A stretch of 64,000 nucleotides of DNA from Anthostomella pinea (Eukaryota; Ascomycota; Sordariomycetes; Xylariales; Xylariaceae). A program made the position numbers and the translations under genes. Positions 30,739 through 43,272 of this stretch are shown here, piece by piece; position 1 is the first letter of the stretch, and the number at the start of each line of letters is the position of its first letter. The notes under the pieces are model-generated. The model saw only the letters and a list, made by a program, of their open reading frames with translations, made no database searches and was not told where the DNA came from. The DNA is taken from NCBI GenBank assembly GCA_963556695.1, contig CAUWAG010000019.1, positions 248,001 through 312,000 of the forward strand. Reading direction: 5' to 3'.

Positions 30739-31922
30739 ATGGTTCGCACCTTGCCGTGGAAGCGGAGAGAGCGACTTCTCCAGGAAACCTCGGGGCCAGG
30801 TCGCTCGACATCTGGCCGACAACCAAAGCCAAAAGATCAGGGCTTGGATGACGACAAAGACTCAACGATCGCATCGGCCTCTAGAAAGGGGGGAACAAGG
30901 CCCACTCTAAGGTCCAGTAAGTATCAACTCTCTTGACCTCACGCAGGACTGACCTGGCAAATCGGTCAGCATCAACCTCTCCACCTCCCCAACCACTCCA
31001 GGAAAGGTAAGCACACATACCCGAATGACCCCCTACTAGCTAACATGCGAACAGCTATATGATTGATGGCCCTGACGATGATGATCGATATAGGATGGTT
31101 GAGGACGAGTTCCTAGCAACTGCCCAACTATTCACTGCTCATATGCATGCCGCTGAGTATCAACGGCTCAAAGCAGCGTCGAGATCCGAGAACGCGGAGA
31201 CTATCAGAGATATATCGCGACCTGTCGTTGGACGGATGACCGATCTGGTGAGGAAGAAGCAGGAACGAAAGGCACGCATGGCGAACCAGAAGCTCGCGAC
31301 CGGCAAAGTGCTAGCCGCTCAAGGCCGCAGCGATGGCAACGGCGGCAGCAGTGAAGATGACGATTCCCCACGAAACGAATCTCTTTATGGACTCATGGAG
31401 AGTCCAAAGAAGCAAGCAACGCGCCTAGATGGCTTGATGCCGACCACGATGGCGACCCGTGCAGCTGCCGGATTCACCAGGCCACGAACAATCATTGCAC
31501 CCACCACGGCCCAGCCGACTTTCGGTCAACTTCCAGGTAGCAGACCTCGACCTGAGCCCAAGTCTGAAGATCCTGAGCTGGATGATGATGATCTGGAAGA
31601 TGCGAGCACTTCGCGCACGGTACGTCCGTTTCGGGCCGCTGTGCAGTCTAAACCTCAACCACAAAGGTCCCAGCCATTGCATTCAGTCGCAGGACAAAAA
31701 CAAGCATTGAGGCCTGCAGTGAAGGACGCTAGATCTACAGAGCTTGCGACCTCTTGCAAGGCCACCGGAGAAAGCGATTCCTCAGACGACGATGGACTCG
31801 ATTTTGTGAGTCGCTTAAAGAAGCAACAGGAAGAACGCAGGCACAGCTGGGAGCAACGAAAACCAGCAGCCAAAGCCAAGCCAAAGGCATCATCGGCCGA
31901 CATTGTTCCTGGGTTTCTATGA
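30739..31922 (+). CDS. Conserved fungal protein, unknown function
   Basis: Three exons (30739-30916, 30970-31006, 31055-31922) with two short GT-AG introns of 53 and 48 bp that keep frame. The start MVRTLPWKRRERL is followed by a disordered, basic and Ser/Pro-rich region, then a conserved core YMIDGPDDDDRYRMVEDEFL...FTAHMHAAEYQRLK and RPVVGRMTDLVRKKQERKA. The C-terminal half is acidic, low-complexity and ends ADIVPGFL. From memory this matches a widely conserved but uncharacterised ascomycete family whose members begin with MVRTLPWK; composition suggests a nuclear protein. It is the first intact gene right of the second AT-rich block. Confidence 0.75.
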
Positions 31923-31942
31923 AAGTTTGAGATGGTACACGT

Positions 31943-33165
31943 CTAGACTGGGGTCTCGTACGGTCGCTCGGCCTGCGGAGTGATACGAGCCAAATGGCGA
32001 CGCTGCCCAGTCTTCCAGTCGACCAACGCCGAATGCTGCGTCACACGGTTATCCCAGACCACCACGGTACCCTCCTCCCACTTGACACGAGCTTGGAAAT
32101 CGGCACCATACGCGATATGGTCGTACAGGAATTTCAAGAGCATGTCCGACTCCTCCTTCTTCATACCGACAATATCGCGGGTGACTGTTGAAGGTCAGTG
32201 GCAGCTCTCCGATGGAGACAAGCGACTTACACTGCGGGTTGATGTATAACGCCTTCTCTCCAGTCGCCGGATGGGTACGGACGATTGGGTGAGCAGTGAC
32301 GACCGGCTCTCGCCTCTTGATGCTGCCTTTGGCAACAGCTGCGGCGACTTGCTCAATCCCCGAGTGCGTTGCTTGGAGGCCGTGCAATCTCTCCTGGAAT
32401 AGGGGGCTGAGCCTGTTGTAGGCCTCGGCGGCATTACAGAACAGCGTGTCGCCGCCCGTCTCCGGCTTGTCGAGGATGTATAGGAACGTCGTTCCCGGTG
32501 GCTGCTGCTCGTACGATACGTCCGAGTGCCATGCTACAGAGCTTGTCCTTGCCTGGAAGAAAGCCTCGGCCGATTTGTCGCCTGCTCCGCGATGAACCAG
32601 GTGAACCTCTGGGTGTCCTTCAGGAGATCCAGACGTGGGATGAATATGGTGCCGCCCAAAGTATCCACCGAACTTCAGGGCCTCAGAGATAGGAAGATCT
32701 GCAAAGTCCTGCCCCCTGAAAGCGACGACCTTTCTTTCCGCGACGTATCGAGCAAGTTGGTCCTTACCAGCATCACTGAGAAAGCTCAGCTGAACACCTC
32801 GAACCTCTGTGCCGATGGTTGGTGTGAGGTCGGTCACCTGAGAGGTATTCGGGAGTAGATCGGAGTACGATGTGTCCCCATCCTTCCCATGGTCGTAGTG
32901 CTGGAATGGCTTCAACGGCTCATACTTCTGCTCCGGGTTCCACGTTGGCAGGTAGTGTGGGTACTTCGGACTGTCAGCGCAGTGATCTAGGACGCAGACC
33001 TGCCAACTTTACCTTGGCCGCCTCGAAGCCAGTCTTGCCCTCCTCTGCTTCTTTAGAATACTCAGTGGGAGCTAGCTCTTTGTATGCACCGAAGAAACCA
33101 GGCGTCTTAAGCGTTTGTGGCGGAGCCACGGTCTCAGTAACGGTGGTGGTGGCAGATGGGGCCAT
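31943..33165 (-). CDS. TauD/TfdA-family Fe(II)/2-oxoglutarate dioxygenase
   Basis: Three exons on the minus strand (33165-33013, 32963-32231, 32184-31943), introns of 49 and 46 bp, 375 residues. The family core is clear: GTEVRGVQLS near the start of the domain, the iron-binding H-x-D in VAWHSDVSYEQQPPGTTFLY, and the distal iron His in VVWDNRVTQHSALVDW. The 2-oxoglutarate-binding Arg follows in RRHLARITPQ. Fungal members act on taurine or other sulfonates or related small acids, releasing sulfite or hydroxylated products; the exact substrate cannot be read from sequence. Cytosolic, no targeting signal. Its 3-prime end is only 20 bp from the end of the convergent 30739 gene. Confidence 0.9.
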
Positions 33166-35333
33166 GGTTACAACAAGCCTTGATGATTTAGACTTACCTT
33201 CAACAAGACTGGTGTGCAGTTCTAGCTCTTCTTATAAACGCCGAACGCCTCCTTCCACATTGCCAGGTCGCTGTTGTGTCGCATCACTGATGTGCGAGCA
33301 GAGCACAATTACGCCACGTCTCGCCTATCGAAGGCGAAGGGAATGACGAAAGCTCCCATGATTTGACGCCTTCAAGGTCGCCTCTACCCTCCATCCAAAC
33401 ACCTGATCTGACCAGATAACGGCTCGGATGGCCATTCAGCCAATCCTGTCCCATCGCCGAGCTTGATGTTGGGCCGTCCATGTTGCTATCGCGGAGTCGG
33501 ATCGCGCAATCCGGCCGGCGCGTCGCAACTGCAACCACCTCTACCACACGTGTGGATATACTCTTCTCCGGCACTGCCTAGTATCGACGACTTACCCCGC
33601 GTCTACTCCTATTCTTCCAATGATGAACCCGATGAACGTCCGATCGTATCGTGGGGGTATAAAGCGGCAATAATGGTCGTCGACGTGCTCTCGCCACTTG
33701 GAGTCACTAACTCTACCGCGCTTATGAGGACGAGGCTCGGTTGAAGTCGAACCCGAAAGCTGTGCTGAGGCAACGCGCTGTGTCATGCCCGTAAGCATTT
33801 CTGACTGGGGGGGGATTAGTAATGCATATGCCCGTGGTGTCGACCCAGCCCAGCGTCGTCGAGACCTCATGATGTGGCATCAACTATAGCCGAATGAGGC
33901 CATGTCCCTTGCATGTCATTACGAGCGTATGGGTGGTTTCTTCCACGATCAATTCACAGCTTCTTAGGGTGATTAGTGCCATTGACTTCCATTGAGGTAC
34001 AATTAGCACATCGGATTAGAGAGGTTGCGCTTTCCCCTGATGATGTAACTTATCACGTAAGCGTATGGCAACAAATCGCTGACTAACATTTTATAAAGGG
34101 ATCCAGCCAATATTGTCTACGCGCTTTTCGAACTGAATGACTGTCTATACTGATCGACTTGATGCCTTTTGCTATGAACTGCATGAGTTGCCGCCTTTAT
34201 AGGACTTGCTCGACGTCGATGGCACGGCAACATATTAGAAAGTGCAATTTGGCTGTAACGTATCACAACAGCTCAGCCTTATGCGGCGTCCAAAACATGA
34301 AGAGGTGAGAATTTAGTTCGCATAGCAGCGGCCGCCGGCAGAACTCTTGGTCTCCAGCACTCGCCTTCATCCGAGTTTCGGATAATGAACAAGTGTGACT
34401 GAGCTCGGCTCGGTGTTATCAGATGACGTTGGCATCTTGCCACAGGGGTATTCCTCCGAACCAAAGCGCGTCTTTGTGTCTCGATATGGTCAAGCTGCCG
34501 TAGGGCTGACGCCGAGTCTCGTATCAGTCGTACAGGGCTGAAGTCGAAGGAGGCTGAGATAGGCGTCCGTCAGCTGACTCAGATGCAGAGGTCCTTCTGC
34601 GCCGGACATTTGGACCCAGCCTGTCGGGTCGATCTGGGGCTCCGTGTGTCATGGGCGATGTTACCTTCCGGTACCTTGAAAGAAAACATCTATGGGGCCG
34701 GCGACGCCGCTCTGCGTCTGGATCTCTCTCGACAGGTTATTCTATACCCAGGTTGAGGGGAGTTTCTCGCACCACGGACGCCATGAACGCCATTGACTGA
34801 CGACGAGTCCTAGCAAAAACCGTTGTGCTACCGGGGAATCACACTCAGGCTAAGATCTCACTTATATCCCGCCCAATAGTGTGAGCAATCACACCGAAGG
34901 GTGGCTTGATGCCCAGGTCAGTAGTATCAGACCCAAAACGCGGTACCTTCTGTTTGGCCGTCCTGATTCGGTGATGTTGCCGGAAGAGAGCAGAAGCTGA
35001 GCCTGTCTATCTGACCTTGGCTGCCAGAGCAGACCGGTATTCGGGCGAGGGCCAGTCGTTATCGGTTACGGGCTGGGCTGGGCTTATGTGAAGAGGTCAC
35101 GTAAGACGGCAACGAGGTCGCCTGACCGTAACTCCTAGGACGATGGAATGCAGTGGTGGCATGGCACAGCGAGCGGTGTATCTAGGACTCTGCTCGATTG
35201 TTCTTTTGGAAGTATAAATGTCCGCCAACTAATCGGCTTGACATGGTCCTAGATTCTCGACGTTTGTCTTGGACATTCCTCAGATTCTTCTAGGACTTGA
35301 GGCACGCAGCAAACACCTGCCCAACGCGCCAAA
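33166..35333. other. Long intergenic region, no gene seen
   Basis: About 2.2 kb between the divergently transcribed TauD gene and the multicopper oxidase. ORFs are short and overlap on both strands. A tataaa near 33656 and short CT runs are the only promoter-like elements noted. Confidence 0.45.
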
Positions 35334-37852
35334 ATGCGGTTCCTCGAGACTGTATGGAAGACAACCACCACTGTAGTCAGTTGGTTGACCTTCTCCCCCA
35401 TCAGCCCCGGAGATGTATCACAGTCCCCCCTGGGGTTCCCAGACCTCGTCCCTAGCGCAGCACCGCCGGCCGCAACCACCGTCGCCCCGCTGGACCACCC
35501 GGTCTTCACACCCCCAAGCACACCCAGCAATGGCGAGGACTCGGGTTTCGTCTGCGAATACCCAGAGATGACGGACTGGTACGACTGCTCGAGCCCGTCG
35601 AACCGCGAGTGTTGGCTCCGCCATCCAGACGGTCGCGAGCTGAACATCCACACCGACTACGAAGCCGTGGCACCCGTCGGCATCCAGCGTAACTACACGC
35701 TGGTGGTGAACGATGGCAATGTAAACCTCGATGGCATGAACTTCACTGATGCCAAGTTGTTCAACAACACCTACCCCGGGCCGTGGCTTCAGGCCTGCTG
35801 GGGTGATGTAAGTTCAGATTTTGACCTTTGCTTTGGCGATGAGTGGGGAAAGGGGCTAACGCGTCGTCAGACGGTCAATGTCAAGGTCATCAACAACATG
35901 AAGTGGAACGGTACCAGCATCCACTGGCATGGGATCCGACAGAACTACACCAATCCCCAAGACGGCGTGAACGGTGTTACGCAGTGCCCCATTGCCCCAG
36001 GGGACTCGTTCGAATACAGCTGGAAGGCTGTCCAGTATGGTTCCACCTGGTACCACAGCCATTACTCGGTCCAGTACGCCGATGGTGTACAGGGTCCCAT
36101 TGTGAGTGATCCATATAGGAGACTGGATATGTATCAGTAGCTGACCAGTCATCAGACTATACATGGACCAACCTCCGCCCCTTTCGATGAAGCTCCTGAC
36201 GTTCCACTGCTGATGACAGACTGGGGTAAGTCGCTTTCTATCTCTCATTCCTATTTAAAGAATCTAGCTTGCCTGTTGCCCGCAGATAAGTCCTGGCCTG
36301 TAGTGACAGCAGACTTAAGACTTGATCTGGTAGTTAGTTATTTTAGAAACGTGATTGACCATGATCAGAATGAATACTTCCCATCTCCTTTTCCCGCCCC
36401 GATTACTGGTTGCTGCCGAATTACTCAACCTCACCTTGCTAACCAATACACCGCAGGCCATGACAGCGCTTTTGCATCCGTGTACCGGCCTCCAGGCCGC
36501 AGTCTCCTAAACGCGAGTTTCTTACTCAACGGCAAAGGCAACCTGACCCGTTTGACCGGCCTGCCGAGTCCGGCCGTCATCCCCGGTGCGGAAGAGCTAC
36601 ATTTCGAGCAGAGGAACCTGAGCCTACCCGGTCAAGCCAAGCGATACCTGCTGCGCCTCATCAACACATCCTTCGACACGACCTTCATCTTCACCATAGA
36701 CAACCACTGGCTCCAGATTGTCAGTGCCGACTTCGTACCACTGGAGCCGTACTACAACACCTCGGTGCTGATCGGCATCGGCCAGAGATACAACGTCATC
36801 GTGGAAGCACGGCCCGAGGCTGGCCCGGACAATCCGATTCCCGAGGATGGCAACTTTTGGATCCGGACCTTTACGGCAAATGGATGCGGCGAGTTCCAGA
36901 CGGACAGCTTCCCCGGCTCCGAGCGCAGCGGGATTATTAGGTACGACGACACCAGCACGGCAGAACCCACGTCGCTGCCGTGGAACGTGTCCAAGCATTG
37001 CTCCGACGAGACGTACACCTCGCTGAGACCGGTCGTCCCATGGCAAGTTGGCGCCGCTGCAAACGGCGAGAACGGCCAGGAGTTCAACGTCAACTTTGAT
37101 GGCTCGGCCTTCAAGACGCCCATCTTCCCGCTGGCCGTATTCGCGCTGGATCCCCAAGGAGTGGGTCCAGGGTCCAATACCCCTTTCCAAGTCAACTTTA
37201 GCCAGCCCGTGTTTTTCGAATTTAACAATACGAGCGGCGTGTGGCCCAAGCAATGGGTCATTGTTCCCGAAGACTATACCGAAAACGACTGGGTATGTAT
37301 TCGAGCGTGGTCTTGCTGTCTCGACCCAATACCTTCGGCTTTGCTTTTATGATTACTGACATTCCCAAGGTCGTACTGGTCATCGACGGCACCGGCACGC
37401 AGAGCATAGCGCTCGCGCACCCGATCCACCTGCACGGCCACGACTTCGCCGTCCTGCAGCAAGCCGAGAACAAGACGTACACGGGCCCCGCGGACCTCGA
37501 CCTCCAGCTGCGCAACCCGCCCCGGCGCGACGTCGTCCTGCTCCCGGCGAGCGGCTTCATCGTCATCGCCTTCAAGGCCGACAACCCGGGGTCGTGGCTG
37601 ATGCACTGTCACATCGCCCGCCACGCCAGCGAGGGTTTAGGGTTGCAGATCCTCGAGCGCCAGGCCGACGCCGACGCCCTGTGGCCGCAGGACAGCTCCC
37701 CGCAGGTGGCCGAGGCTCGTCGCGTGTGCAGGAATTGGGACGCCTGGCATGATGACTGCGCGAACTGGTGGCCTGGTGTCGATCCGATCACGGGCCAGAA
37801 CCCGTCGTGTGGGAACCCGGCGCATGTGTTCCAGGATGACTCGGGTATCTAG
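35334..37852 (+). CDS. Laccase-type multicopper oxidase
   Basis: Five exons (35334-35807, 35871-36101, 36156-36225, 36457-37292, 37370-37852) give 697 residues with every junction in frame. All four copper signatures are present: HWHG in SIHWHGIRQ, HSH in WYHSHYSVQYADG, HPIHLHGHDF, and HCHIARHASEGLGLQ, the last holding the type-1 Cys and an axial Leu. The C-terminus DSGI is the short plug typical of ascomycete laccases. The product should oxidise phenols or related donors while reducing O2 to water, probably outside the cell, although the N-terminus is only weakly hydrophobic and unusually long with a Pro/Thr-rich stretch. Intron 3 is 231 bp, several times longer than the others here. Many N-x-S/T sites suggest glycosylation. 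Confidence 0.93.
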
Positions 37853-38410
37853 GGGTGATGGGCAGGGTTGGGACCCAGCGCCTTGTAGTATATGTGTGTA
37901 GATTTCACAGGATCTTGCGGGTCGTGATCAAGCGCGTAGACATCTGCTGTTAGTTTCATCAATCCCGATGGACAGTGGTACAATTCATGTTTGATACATC
38001 ACATCGATTCGCTCTTTCGAGTCCATTGTAATTGTATTTAATGGCGTATTGCTAATGACGCACGGGATCTGGAAACGCCGATCGGGTTGATGGCGAGAGA
38101 CAGTTCAATGTTGAAACTTGACATGGAAGAGAAAACATGATGTGACTTACACACTATGGTTTGAGGCTTGGCGGTTGCTTTTCCCCGGCAGTGCACTGTC
38201 GGACAGGTGGCAAACCGGCAGGGGTATTAGAAGACACTGGGCAGGGGCTGTGGACGCGTTAACTACCTAGGTACCCCAACCACCTCTTTCCTGCCGCATA
38301 CCCGACCTCATACGCCTGCTTCAAAACTCAATCATCTTCGGGCCACCTCACTACCTGAACCTTATTACTTCGCCAGCTTCTCATGTTCAATCCGCCCATC
38401 CGCCGACCCA
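37853..38410. other. Intergenic, no gene seen
   Basis: 3-prime flank of the laccase gene and pyrimidine-rich upstream sequence of the following pseudogene (ccacctctttcctgcc and similar, 38280-38400). Nothing else. Confidence 0.45.
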
Positions 38411-40333
38411 ATGGCTGCTCTTTGCCGTGGTTGGCAGACTGCATCTCTGACGCCGACGCTTCTCGGTCGACATGCTGCACCTCGTGTGCTCTGCCTGCAG
38501 TATATTCGCTCCCTCAACAGGCACGCAAATCTCTTCAATGACACCCGATGTGTTCCCTACAACGGCCAGCGCCGTCAGTATGGGTCAGAACGTGTGGGGG
38601 AACAGCCTGATGAGTCGAAAAGCAATCGAGACGCGAGCGACAAGCCAGCAAGAAAGGAATTCGACGAGTGGCTTATTCTAGAACCCGACGATAAACGTTA
38701 CCCGCTTGGAGTCAAGAGACGGGAGCGATCCAGCAAGATATGTCTTGCTACCCGGACTCGCCGGACAAAGGGACCTAGAACAGGACATTTGACGATGTTC
38801 ATGAAAGCTCTTGACCGCAGTTGGCTACGTTACATATGCCAGTGCGAACACTGTGTCGATACTCGCACAGGTCTAAAGAAGATCGCCATGCATGAACTTC
38901 CCAAAAACCTGCCCGTAGCCGACCGACGTACGCTTCACGGATGCTAATGACCTGGAGGTCATCTGGAAAGACGACGTTGTCAGCAACGGTTCCACCCATC
39001 GTTCTTGCTACCCACAGGCAACCTTGAGGACGCAGTTCACCGAGGCGAAACACCTACGGAGGCTGCAGGTCCCTACGGCTACCAATAGGCCCCGAGTGCC
39101 ATGGGATAAGGCATCGATGGATCAGACTATCAACGTCAAACTCATTGACTATTCATCCTGGTAGTCGGGCGGAGCCGAGTTCTACAACGCAATGAAGGTG
39201 TTTCATACGCACGGCTTGATTGTCATACAGAACGCCCCAGTAGCGGAAGACACAGTCGAGAAAATGTGTCGTCGGGTCGGGCCCATCATGGAAACTCACC
39301 GCGGACGTACCTTTGATGTTCGATACGACCCAGCGGCATCAGATGCAACACTTGGATGCGGTGCAGAAAGCCTACACACTGAATTCCCATGGTAAGTCAG
39401 ATCATGGCCCGTCGCGTTCTTCAGTCATGTTCGGCAGCTGACAAATTGCAGTAAGTATGACTCTGCATTGTCACAATGATTTGTATCATCGCCGAACCTA
39501 TATAAACACGAAGAGGGCAAACGGAGAAACAGCGGAGCCACTGCTCCTTCGACGATAAGATGTGTTGTAGCTAGACATTGATGATACATGCTAATGTCTA
39601 TCAGAGGCTTTTGCGCCCAAGGTAAAGCTGTACCAGTGTCTATCAAACACTGTGAAGGGTGGTGAACTGAGATTCAGTGACTGTCTGCGGGTAGCATTGG
39701 AGATGCAAGCACTTGTGCCTCGTGCGTATGGAATGTTGGTCACTGATAGAATCAGATTCCAATTACAACATGAAGGTTTCTCGCAACACCGAAATGCCAG
39801 CATCATCTCCCAGCCGGCACACGAAGGCCTCAATCCGGCCATCTTCAACTGGGTGCCAAACCTCGAACGCCCGATGCAGGCATACCACAGCGGAGAGACG
39901 CATGAATGGACGGATATGGTGTGAGCAATGAAGGAATTTCATTCCCGTCTGGAAGCTCATCAAAACGTATCCAAATATAAGCTGAATGAGGGAGACTGCG
40001 TTTTGCTAGACGTCCCTCCAGGGGCGCGAGTCCTTCGATCCCACATCGGGCGATAGGTGGCTCAAGGGCGCATACCTCCCAAAAGATTCGGTATTCAGCT
40101 GCGTAATGTCGCTGGGAACGAAGCAGCCCGACCAATCGACGCCGGGAAGGACGTCTCTGGCCGAAAGCGCAAGGGAAAATCTGTGGAACCTCGCGGGACT
40201 CAAGGATCGCAGACCCAAGGCCACGAAGGACGAGGGCAAGGGACGCAAGCGCCGCAGCGGAAGCACGGAAGGGTTACTCCGGCAACTGAATCAGTCGATG
40301 GAGAATGACGAACCTGTAACGCATCTTGATTGA
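38411..40333 (+). pseudogene. Gamma-butyrobetaine-hydroxylase-like dioxygenase, broken
   Basis: The ATG at 38411 opens a mitochondrial-type basic N-terminus. WLRYICQCEHCVD is the Cys-rich N-terminal zinc domain of gamma-butyrobetaine/trimethyllysine hydroxylases. A frameshift near 38925 is needed to continue as RFTDANDLEVIW. A TAG (39162-39164) follows WxSGG-type context and the frame stays open to the LHTEF iron site near 39385. An apparent intron follows. Then come CLSNTVKGGELRFSDCLRVA, another in-frame TGA near 39922, YKLNEGDCVLLD, and after a frame change SFDPTSGDRWLKGAYLPKDS. The distal iron His block (VLH) is not found. The intact enzyme would be a Fe(II)/2OG step of carnitine-type metabolism. 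It is the only decayed gene in the conserved arm. Confidence 0.75.
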
Positions 40334-41077
40334 AGGAGTTTTTCATTCTTGCTGCACATGACGCGTCGAGCGACGGAGAATGACGAGCCTGTATTCAATG
40401 TCAGTTGAAACCGTGGTTGATACAGACCAACAAAGACCAGGTGGTGGATCAGAGGTGGACAGATTGTGGCCTTACTATAGAGGGAGGTCACCTCTATAGT
40501 AGCAGGTTGAGCTAGAGGTCAGTGAAGTGTACAATACATACAAAGTTATATAGATGAGATCGGACGGAATACCGCGACACGGCTATTCTGGCGGCACTCC
40601 GCTGCTGCAGTAAAACGAAACATGAAACCTTGATCTGGGCTGCTATCTTCAAAGACAAGCGGACCACGTTGGTAGAGTATCTGCATAGGGTGTTTGAAAA
40701 ACCTGGCCAAGACAACCCAGAGCTGATATGGTCTCGATACATTCTCACAGATTCAAGCGCATGTGGCAGACGTTGATAGAACAATCCCTTGCCGGACGCA
40801 GACGTCGGTGATACATCACGAGGGGATGGATGATCGTGTACGGTGGGAGTCAGCTACAGTCTACGGACACCCTCGTGAACGATGTCTTAAGTACTAACAC
40901 GGACGTCAAATTGGGCGCCTACATCGATCTAAGCATCCACACTTGCCCGCTCAGACAAACATCAGGTCGCAATGGGACAAGGCTAAACACCACTGCGTAG
41001 TAGGTGCGGGCTTCCTGGGAAGCATTGTTTACAGCTCTTCGCCGTCCATCAGATGCCCTATGTCTATACACATAACA
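40334..41077. other. Intergenic with palindrome and decayed repeat
   Basis: No gene is seen. The segment ggagaatgacga/gcctgta is repeated at about 40300 and 40375, duplicating the tail of the upstream pseudogene. A perfect 10-bp palindrome lies at 40474-40500. The composition suggests transposon remnants, but termini with a target duplication were not found. Confidence 0.45.
40474..40500. repeat. Short perfect inverted repeat
   Basis: actatagagg and cctctatagt are exact reverse complements separated by 7 bp. They could form a hairpin or be the end of a small transposon. No partner copy elsewhere in the window. Confidence 0.6.
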
Positions 41078-42804
41078 TTAGGTTAAAGTGGGTGGGTTCG
41101 CTGGGCGGGCCCTCAGCGATACCACAGCTTCTTTCCTGTCAAGGCCACTGCCGACGACGGCATGATACTCGCCGTCATCCTTCAAATCCTTCAGCGTCAG
41201 TTCTCTTGTCCTCTGCAGACTCTCGATCTCATCAAGACGGTCTAGAGTCGCCTGCAGATGTTCGTCGAAGCCCTCCCCACTGCAGATCTCGCGCATGGCG
41301 TTCTGCATCGCGACCGAGTCGGCCTGGACCATGCCATTCGAGTTGATGGTGAATATGTTGTGATGATCGTGCTCTTTGATCCACGCCGCGTTGGTCATGA
41401 TCTGCCTCGCTTCGTGGATGGGTATCTGTGGCAGACTGCCGTCGTAGGTCCCGTCCTTCCTCATCGCCGCCTCCTTGTCGATCAATGCCTTGGCCAGAAG
41501 CATAGCAGCTGACGACAGATCCTGTTGCTCCTCGCCGCCCGGGTCCAGGTCCTTGCCCAGGATCCAGTACTGGCTCAGGAGCCAGCGCCGTTCGCGCTCG
41601 CAGATGATGTCGCAGGCCTTGATCATGTCGTCCGACTTGGCCACGCGGCTAAGGAAGCTGAGGCGGCCGCCGACCTTGTCGTAGACTTGCTCTAGGATGG
41701 ACATGGGAACGTCCTGGTTAAACTTCGCGGATCGGAGGCTTCCCAGAGCCTCGAGTGCGGTATCTCGGGGGACGTCGTGCACCGGAATCACGCGCAGGCG
41801 CGTGGCTTGCCAGATCAGACGCTCGAGTGTCCAGTAGTCGTCACTGTTGAAGATGACGGTGACAAGCTTGCTCGCAGCCCACATCTCGGCCCGCTGCTGA
41901 ATAAGCTCCAGCAAGTCCTGCCCATCCTCATCGTCGCGCACTAGATGAACCCCGGTAATGATCAGCACGAGGGGCTTCCCAACCCGCTCCTTGCGCTTCA
42001 GCGCGATCTTCTCCATCTTGTTGAAGGCGCGCTCGATGTCCAGCAGCGCCGTCGTATCGCGCGGGCCCTTGAAGCTGAACAGACTCCCGACGTAGTCCTC
42101 GTGGAACTCAAAGTCGAGCGCCTTGCCGAGCCGCACGCGGAAGATCTCGGGGTCCCCGTGCGCCTCGAACATGGCGACGCCCTCGCCGCCGACGCGGCGC
42201 ATGGCCTTGAGCAGCATGGACGTCTTGCCCGTGCCCTTCTCGCCCGTCACGAGGTGGTACTGGCCCTGGATGGTGCCGTCCACGATCCCGTCGATGACGG
42301 CCTGCTCGTCGCGCGGCATCCAGTCGTTGTCCTCGAAGTCGACGGCGTTGAGATCCGAGTGCGGACTGGCGGGGTCGATGTGACGGCTCAGCGCTGCGAG
42401 CTCCAGGCTCGAGTACCCGACCGCAAAGGCGTTCTCCATCTTCCGTAGCACATGCGCTTTGTAGTACGCCTGGTACGAGTATCCCGCCAACCCCAGTATC
42501 AGGATAGAGCCAAAAGCTGTCGCGATACCTTCGATAAATTTCGAGTAGCCCGCCCGCCAGCTCATGCCTTCGACGCCATCCTCATCATTACGGCGCGGGC
42601 GGCGTGACGAGGATTCAGAAGTTGGTCTAGTGCTCGCTTGGAGTACAGTGCTCAATGATGGTCCCGCATCAGTTTTGAGTGACAGAGCTGAACGAATCTG
42701 AAGTTTGGTTTAGTCAGAGCTCCAGAAGGATTTATGGAGCGAGCGCTTACTATGCGGTATCTTGGTAAACGGCGGAGTCTATTCACCACGGTTCTTGGTG
42801 CCAT
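41078..42804 (-). CDS. Mitochondrial-type AAA+ ATPase with membrane anchor
   Basis: Two exons on the minus strand, 42804-42751 and 42697-41078, 557 residues. The first exon supplies the true ATG and an Arg-rich, acid-free presequence MAPRTVVNRLRRLPRYRI, a good mitochondrial targeting signal. A hydrophobic span ATAFGSILILGLAGYSYQAYY (residues about 78-95) is a probable membrane anchor. Walker A is GEKGTGKTS at about residue 170, followed by a Walker-B-like hydrophobic strand PLVLIITGVHLV. The C-terminal part looks helical, as in fungal proteins annotated as AAA with a C-terminal winged helix. Likely an inner-membrane ATPase; specific role unknown. Shares a 468-bp divergent promoter with NMD3. 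Confidence 0.8.
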
Positions 42805-43272
42805 GATTTATTAGTCGTGTGAGCGGATGCATTTCACGAGCAGAGAAGTGTCAGCCGAATGCCAGGTATGGCAGCCTGGTGGGCCAGACTACTTGGCGGT
42901 CCGCTGGCAGGTGGGGAAGTTGTCCGTGGTGAACGCCCTTTCTCATCATCTCATCTTAAACATCAGATAAAGACCTGTTAGGAGTAACTTGAATCTCTTA
43001 TTGCTGTTGGAATTGACGCTGTGTATACCTCCGTGTGCGGGTATTTAGAGTGGTTTGGGGAGGCTTCGAAATAGGGGCAGCACAAGCCACACTATTGCAT
43101 CTCGGGGCTGAGATAAGGCGGGTGGCGCTCGAAAGTTCCAGCCACAAGGCTTATCAATCGAGGGGCAAATGACGCTGGATACCATTTTTTAATCGGGCTC
43201 GCCTTCGACCCCACCATCGCGACTTGTCATCTACATACCACAGTCACAGTCGCCCTCAGCACCACGCCCAAC
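42805..43272. promoter_or_regulatory. Divergent promoter, AAA+ ATPase and NMD3
   Basis: 468 bp between two outward-facing ATGs, so it must hold both promoters. It contains an aggggc element near 43073 and pyrimidine-rich sequence before the NMD3 start. No TATA box is convincing. Confidence 0.5.

Noticed and set aside
36226..36456. Extra coding sequence in the 231-bp laccase intron.
   Set aside because: Although open in one frame, it interrupts TDW-GHDS at a position with standard donor, branch and acceptor, and its composition is AT-richer than the exons.
40380..40600. Solo LTR of a copia element at the palindrome.
   Set aside because: Possible TGT...ACA limits were tried, but no matching 5-bp flanking duplication was found.
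41945..42448. Plus-strand ORF of 167 codons inside the AAA+ ATPase gene.
   Set aside because: Antisense shadow of a well-supported coding exon with Walker motifs.
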